This document shows, piece after piece, positions 58,614-64,000 of a stretch of 64,000 nucleotides of DNA (its first letter is position 1; each line of letters begins with the position of its first letter). The translations under genes were made by a program, and so were the position numbers. Below the pieces are notes generated by a model. It did no database searches. It was not told the origin of the DNA and was given only the letters and a program-made list of their open reading frames with translations. Source of the stretch: Hibiscus mutabilis (Eukaryota > Streptophyta > Magnoliopsida > Malvales > Malvaceae). The stretch covers positions 434,001-498,000 of the forward strand of contig CM033715.1 of the NCBI GenBank assembly GCA_019671005.1, written 5' to 3'.

Positions 58614-61600
58614 TTTCGGGAGAATGGTTGCTTGTTTTCGATATGCTTCCATTTATGTTCATTTTGTTTACCTTCCACCTTCAAAACTGGAATTTAATTA
58701 TGATAATCAGGAGTGGATACAATGTGAAGCAAATGAGGTTTGAATATCGTAAATTCCTGTTCAATTTCATAAAGATATCCTTGAATCAAGGAACACCTAC
58801 AATATTATTAATGTTTTTTTTCAGGTTAGTAACAGGGCTGAATTCTTATTTACTGAAATGCACAATGTTCTTCAAAAGATTTCAGAGAAACTATCAGGCC
58901 CAGGGTCCCAAGCTGGTGGCATAAAGGCACCTGAAAGAAGCACCTGTATCGAGGAATTGGAAGCAATGCTCCAAAAGGATAGAGAAGAATTTCAGGTAGT
59001 TGCTTTTAAATGCACCATCTGCACTCTCTCCACTTCCCTTATGAGCAACAGCTGCGGTCAGATTTTACTAATTTATTCATACACCAACCTGTTCAGAAGT
59101 TTAACCCCATGTTATTTATTTATTTTTTATGCATAAAGCAGCCTGTGTAAGCTGTAGACGTTTGTAAATTAGAGTTTTATTTCTTCTATAATTGTTATTA
59201 GTTAGAGGTAGTTTAGATTAACTCTAATTCCTTTATCTGATTAGATAGAGATAAGGACTCTCATAGTTTATCTGTAATTTAAACCCTTGTAACAAATCTT
59301 CTATAAAAAGACTCGTCTTGTATTCTTTTTAAAGTAAGTAAAAGATTAACAGAGAACATTTTTTTCCCTGTATCAAATACCCTATTCTACATGGTATCAG
59401 ATTAGGTTTGTCGATCCTACTCATAAACCCTAGCCAAAGATGGATAAAACATCTAAAGTTGGTTTTGAGGCTGCTGAAACCTCTACCCCACAAATCAGTA
59501 TCGCAGATGCTCCACCAGCAACCATCACCTGCCATAGACTAAATGGCAACAATTAACTTCCTTGGCCAGAGTCTGTTAGGACCAGCAGTAGCCTCTTCAG
59601 TAAACAAAAAGTGGTAGAGATTCAAAAGTTTTTTGGTCCACTAACTACATCTGGTGAATCCAAGGTTGTATTGACAACGCATGAAGATAGTCTTTCATTT
59701 GCTACTATAGCTAATACAAACAGGTTTACTACTTGGATTGTGGATTTGGGAGCATCTAATCATATGACTGGAGATCTAAGTCTCTTTCAGAATTTAAAAA
59801 ATAGCTATTCACAAGAAAATGTCAAGACAGCAGATGGCACTTTATCCTCTATTGAAGGGAGTGGTTCCATTAAATTAACTGACAATATTTGCTTAGAGTC
59901 AGTTCTCTATGTACCAAAATTAGCCTGCAATTTGTTCTCTGTTAGTAAACTATCTCATGACTTGCGATGTTCAATCAAGTTTGATTTGGACTTGTGTGAA
60001 TTTTAGGCTTTGGACTCGGGAAAGGTGATTGGCAGTGCTAGGTTGTATGGTGGCCTCTACATCCTTGAAGGACTACTACCTCCTCAAAAACAAGCCCTCT
60101 CAAGTTATTCCTTCCAGGCTACTATTATTCCAAAACACATTTCTCTTTTATCTGATAATATTATGTTATGACATTTTAGGTTAGGACATCTGAGTTTTTT
60201 CTATCTTGAAAAGTTGTTACCACAATTCTTTATCAATAAAAGTCCAAAGTTATTCCATTGTGATATTTGCCAACTTGCCAAGCATACTAAAAGCAATTAT
60301 CCATCATCCCACTACAAACTTTCTCAACCTTTCTCCTTTATTCATAGTGACATTTGGGGCCCTTCCCGAGTAAAAAACTTAAATGGGTATAGGTGGTTTA
60401 TTTCTTTTATTGATGACCATTCTCGAACAATATGGACCTTCTTAATGAAAGAAAAATCCGAAGCAGAAACAATCTTCAAAAGGTTTCACAATATGGTCAA
60501 AACTCAGTTTAGAAGTACCATTAAGATTCTCAAGACTGATAATGGCAGTGAATATTTCACTAGAACCCTAGGTACTTATTTCCAACAACAGGGTATTGTC
60601 CACCTTAGCTCTTGTGTTGACACTCCTCAACAAAATGGGGTAGTTGAACGAAAAAATAGGCATCTATTAGAGGTTGCTAGGTCATTATTATTTGCTGCCA
60701 ATGTTCCTAAACATTTTTTGGTGAAGCTGTTCTTACTGCCACTTGATTAATAGGATGCCTAGTAAACCCTTGAAGTTTTGAGTACCTAGAGACGTCTTTC
60801 TTGAAAACTTTCCAGATTTTAAACCTCTATCCTTGTCACTTCCTTTACGGGTATTTGGGTGTACTGCCTTTGTTCACAATACAAATCAGTCTAGATCAAA
60901 ATTAGATCTTCGAGCTATAAAGTGTATTTTCCTAGGTTATTCCTCCACCAAGAAGGGCTACCAATGTTATTCTCCTGTTACTAAAAAATTTTACACTTCT
61001 TTTGATGTTACATTCTTTGAAAATGAGCCATATTTCACCAATTCTGAAATTAAGGGGGAGAGTTCTGACCAATTTCAGATTTTTAACAACTTCCTGCCCT
61101 TAAATCTGCCTTCAATCTTGGTACCTTCGACCTCACCTTTGCCTTATTCCCTTCCTTCTAGTCCTACATCTCCTTTTAACAGTTTACCCTCTCTTGAATC
61201 TGCTCATACTTTACCTACTGCACCTTGCTCTCCACTATGTCAAAATTCATCAAAAACACCTCAAATAAACCAAACTCCTCAGCTTGAGAAAAGGGAGCTC
61301 AGTGTTTACAAAAGGAGACAGAAAATCCATCTAGAGGCCATTACACAACCTGGATGCTGCCAAGAATTGGACCTTAGTCCTACTGCCTCAGAAAGTTTGA
61401 ATGGTAAGAGATCCTCTCAAAATGAAGTTTCAGTTCCTCTACCTCTTATTGATACTGATGTCTTACCTATTGCTCAAAGAAAGGGGGGTGAGAAAGTGCA
61501 CTAGTCATCCTATACAAAGATTTGTTGCCTATAGCAATCCTATGCCTTCATTTAAGACATTCACTGCAAATGTCGACAAAATTAAAATACCAGCAACAAT

Positions 61601-64000
61601 AGAGGATGCTCTTTTGGATCTAGATTGGAGGAAAGCAGTAAATGAAGAAGTCAAAGCACTCGAAAGTAATGGGACTTGGGTTCTAACTGATCTACCACAA
61701 GGGAAGAAACTTGTAGGATGCAAGTGGGTGTTCACTGTCAAGTATAATTCAGATGGCAGTGTGGAAAGATTGAAGGCAAGGCTGGTGACCAAGGGATTCA
61801 CACAATCCTATGGGATTGACTACCAAGAAACATTTGCTCCGGTTGCAAAATTGAACACTGTGAGAGTCTTGCTATCCCTGGCGGTAAATGAGGACTGGAC
61901 ACTACACCAATTGGACATCAAGAATGCTTTTTTGAATGGAAACTTAGAGGAAGATGTTTACATGAAAATACCCCATAGAATAGAAGCTGGTCAAGGAAAA
62001 CAAAAGGTGTGCAAGCTGATAAAATCCCTATTTGGCCTTAAACATTCTCCAAGGGCCTGGTTTGAGAGATTCACTAAGGTAATTATCAAAAATGGCTATA
62101 AGTAGTGTCAAACAGATCACACTCTATTTGTAAAGGTGTCATCAGGTAAAAAGAAAGCCATTTTAATTGTTTATGTAGATGATATAATAATTACTGGGGA
62201 TGACCTTGACGAGATCAGCAGGTTAAAAGGATTTCTGGCTAAGGAATTCGAAACCAAAGACCTAGGAAGCTTGAGATATTTCCTAGGGATAGAGGTTGCA
62301 AGGTCAAAAAATGGTATTGTTATAAATCAAAGGAAATATATCCTTGATTTATTCTCTGAAACAGGAATGCTGGGCTGTAAACCAGCCGAAACCCCAATGG
62401 AAATAGGCCTGAAATTTGGAGAGGAGATGGGCAGTCCAGTGAACAAAGAACAGTACCAAAGGTTGGTGGGAAAATTGATTTACTTGTCCCTCACACGACC
62501 TGATATAGCATTCTCAGTAAGTATAGTCAGCCAACACTTAAATGACCCAAGAGAAAAGCACCTTGATGCTGTAAACCGAATCCTCAGATACTTAAAGATG
62601 ACCCCTGGACATGGACTAATTTTCAGGGAAAATGAAGATAGACAAGTGAGAGTTTATACTGATTCAAGTTGGGCTGGAGAATTGACAGAGAGGAGGTCAA
62701 CCAGTGGCTACTGCTCATTTGTTTGGGGTAACCTAGTAACTTGGAGGAGCAAGAAACAATATGTGGTATCTAGAAGCAGTGCTGAAGCAAAATATAGAGC
62801 CCTTGCTCTCGAAATTTGTGAGGGTATGTGGTTGCAAAAACTTTTGACTGACTTGGAACTAAGTCAAAGTAAACAATTTGAGCTTCTAAGTGATAGTAAA
62901 TCGGCAATAAGCATTGCTAAAAATCCTGCCCAACATGATAGAACCAAACATGTTGAAATTGACAGGCACTTCATTTCAGAAAAGGTAAACAATGAAGTGG
63001 TGAAGTTAAACTATGTTCCTACTAAAGACCAGCTAGCTGATATTCTCACCAAGGCACTACCAAGAGTCACCTTTGATGAATTCACATGCAAGCTGGGACT
63101 CTACAACGTATTCTCACCAGCTTGAGGGGGAGTGTAAGCTGTAGACGTTTGTAAATTAGAGTTTTATTTCTTCTATAATTGTTATTAGTTAGAGGTAGTT
63201 TAGATTAACTCTAATTCCTTTATCTGATTAGATAGAGATAAGGACTCTCATAGTTTATCTGTAATTTAAACCCTTGTAACAAGTCTTTTATAAAAAGACT
63301 CGTCTTGTATTCTTTTTAAAGTAAGTAAAAAAATTAACAGAGAACATTTTTTCCTCTGTATCAAATACCCTATTCTACAGAGAGTAGTATGGTTTTAATC
63401 TGTTTACCGTGCCCTTAGGAATCTTTACGGGAAGCGCTTTGTAAGGATGTGAAAGCTGGCCAACCTGTTATTGACATTCTTGAGATGAATAAGTTGCGGA
63501 GGCAAATACTCTTTCTGTCTTATGTTTGGGGCCAACGGCTGATACATGCATATAGTTCAATTAACAATAATATCCAGGAAGTTACGAGCAGTTCCATCCC
63601 TAAGCTTGGATTGAAGCCTGTAAGTTCTGTGGAGAAGCTTCTTGAGATTAATGTCAATCCCAAGCCAAGTAAAGACTTAAGTAGTTCCGACTCTGCCCTA
63701 GTTGGGACCGGGCCCAACATAAAAATAAATCAAGGAGGCAATAGTGGTCAAATTGACAAATCATATGGAGATCACCCAGAAAAGGGCATGGACAGGGACT
63801 TCAATAACATGAAGGAGGCTGAACCTTCTATTTTTTCTAGTACAAATACCAGTGACAAACCTGATTCTCTTGAATCCGGAAAAGTTGTGCAAAGGGCCAA
63901 GTCAGAAAGGGAATCACTAAATGCGGAAAATTTATCCAAGACCCTTGAGGCAACATGGAGTGGTGAAGGTCACCTTGCTACCATAATCTCTAAGGAGAAT
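58614..64000 (+). CDS. FAB1: FAB1/PIKfyve-type phosphatidylinositol-3-phosphate 5-kinase, partial, copia in intron
   Basis: FAB1 kinases make PI(3,5)P2 on endosomal and vacuolar membranes (family knowledge). Visible exons: 58,614-58,737 (GRMVACFRYAS, VYLPPSKLEFNY, EWIQCEANE), 58,825-58,995 (RAEFLFTEMHNVLQKISEKL to LEAMLQKDREEFQ) and 63,419 to the window end (ESLREALC, DILEMNKLRRQILFLSYVWG, then a Ser/Asn-rich linker, open to the edge). These correspond to the region between the chaperonin-like and kinase domains. Phases agree across both introns. The FYVE and chaperonin-like exons expected upstream are not seen anywhere from 53.5 to 58.6 kb, so the gene appears 5'-truncated next to copia element 1. 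Intron 58,996-63,418 contains a full copia element; without it the intron would be about 190 bp. Whether the gene is expressed is unknown; the kinase domain lies beyond the window. The FAB1 paralogue is not resolved. Confidence 0.82.
59146..59391 (+). repeat. 5' LTR of copia element 2
   Basis: Starts TGTAAGCTGTAGACG and ends CCCTATTCTACA. A TATA-like TCTATAAAAAG near 59,300 is a plausible promoter. It is followed at once by TGGTATCAGATTAGG (59,392-59,406), a primer-binding site partly complementary to initiator Met tRNA. Confidence 0.95.
59440..63125 (+). pseudogene. Copia gag-pol remnant
   Basis: The start at 59,440 (MDKTSKVGFEAAE) enters the gag motif LPWPESVR and then jumps to sequence just before protease: most of gag, including the zinc knuckle, is deleted near 59,580. 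Protease has WIVDLGASNHMTG where DSG is expected, so the catalytic triad is altered. GAG-pre-integrase, integrase (HSDIWGP, IDDHSRTIW, TDNGSEY, QNGVVERKNRH), reverse transcriptase (LDIKNAFLNG, IVYVDDIIITGDD) and RNase H (YTDSSWAG, SSAEAKYRALA) follow in copia order. Breaks include a stop near 59,554, stops at 60,004-60,006 and about 60,169, a frameshift and deletion near 60,720-60,760, a TGA near 60,779, a shift near 61,500 and a TAG at 62,103-62,105. The last frame, 62,136-63,125, is open through RNase H. Confidence 0.92.
63122..63132 (+). promoter_or_regulatory. Polypurine tract of copia element 2
   Basis: TTGAGGGGGAG immediately before the 3' LTR, the normal site for plus-strand DNA priming in LTR retroelements. 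Confidence 0.85.
63133..63379 (+). repeat. 3' LTR of copia element 2
   Basis: Same ends as the 5' LTR. Differences include AACAAGTCTTTT versus AACAAATCTTCT and a one-base longer A-run near the end. Followed by 39 bp of original intron up to the FAB1 acceptor CCCTTAG at 63,412-63,418. Confidence 0.95.

Larger units (their letters stand above)
59146..63379 (+). mobile_element. Ty1/copia LTR retrotransposon (element 2), inside a FAB1 intron
   Basis: Complete in outline: 5' LTR, primer site, gag-pol remnant, polypurine tract and 3' LTR, in the same orientation as the host gene. The LTRs (246 and 247 bp) differ at about six positions, so insertion was fairly recent. The 5-bp flanks are GCCTG and GAGAG and do not form a target duplication. 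Coding capacity is lost. Confidence 0.93.

Overview
The window looks like nuclear DNA from a flowering plant, most likely a eudicot. The evidence is AT-rich intergenic sequence, intron-rich genes with plant GT-AG (and one GC-AG) introns, plant gene families (RBOHE NADPH oxidase, RRP12-like, ARID4 with a PHD finger, FAB1/PIKfyve kinase, an RGQAT-type bHLH), and plant transposons (Ty1/copia, LINE with RNase H, TRIM, tRNA-derived SINEs, many MITEs). The repeats give a Malvaceae/cotton-like impression, but that is not established. A 100-N assembly gap lies at 380-479.

Layout. 1-12.6 kb holds no recognisable gene; it is repeat-derived (foldback elements, a copia-LTR-like piece, a SINE split by a MITE, a TIR element, a cluster of TATCGATAC-like motifs). 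12.6-16.2 kb is a decayed LINE on the minus strand. 16.2-20.3 kb is gene-free. 20.3-26.8 kb is an intact 18-exon RRP12-like gene (minus). 28.5-33.9 kb is an RBOHE-type NADPH oxidase (minus) with an in-frame TGA, a changed C-terminal motif and no final exon. 34-47 kb is gene-free and full of SINE, MITE and foldback copies, with a small TRIM at 45.6-46.0 kb. 47.8-48.3 kb is a bHLH pseudogene (plus). 48.8-53.3 kb is a 15-exon ARID4 gene (minus) with an apparent one-base insertion in exon 4. 54-57 kb is nested TIR elements. 57.7-64 kb (plus) holds part of a FAB1-type phosphoinositide kinase gene: it lacks its upstream domains, one intron carries a 4.2-kb copia retrotransposon, and it runs off the right edge.

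How the genes relate. They are unrelated housekeeping or signalling genes, not an operon or pathway: ribosome biogenesis (RRP12), reactive-oxygen signalling (RBOHE), chromatin regulation (ARID4) and endosomal lipid signalling (FAB1). Four of the five gene loci carry visible damage while RRP12 is clean over 1,266 codons. That pattern suggests duplicate-gene decay (for example after polyploidy), or, for the one-base ARID4 change, an assembly error. I found no convincing new multi-gene system. The most informative signals are the gene lesions, the nested SINE/MITE insertion, the TRIM with inverted arms and the repeated foldback elements with TTTAGGG-like interiors.

Limits: everything was read by eye. 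Family names come from recognisable motifs, and repeat boundaries are approximate unless a target-site duplication is quoted.
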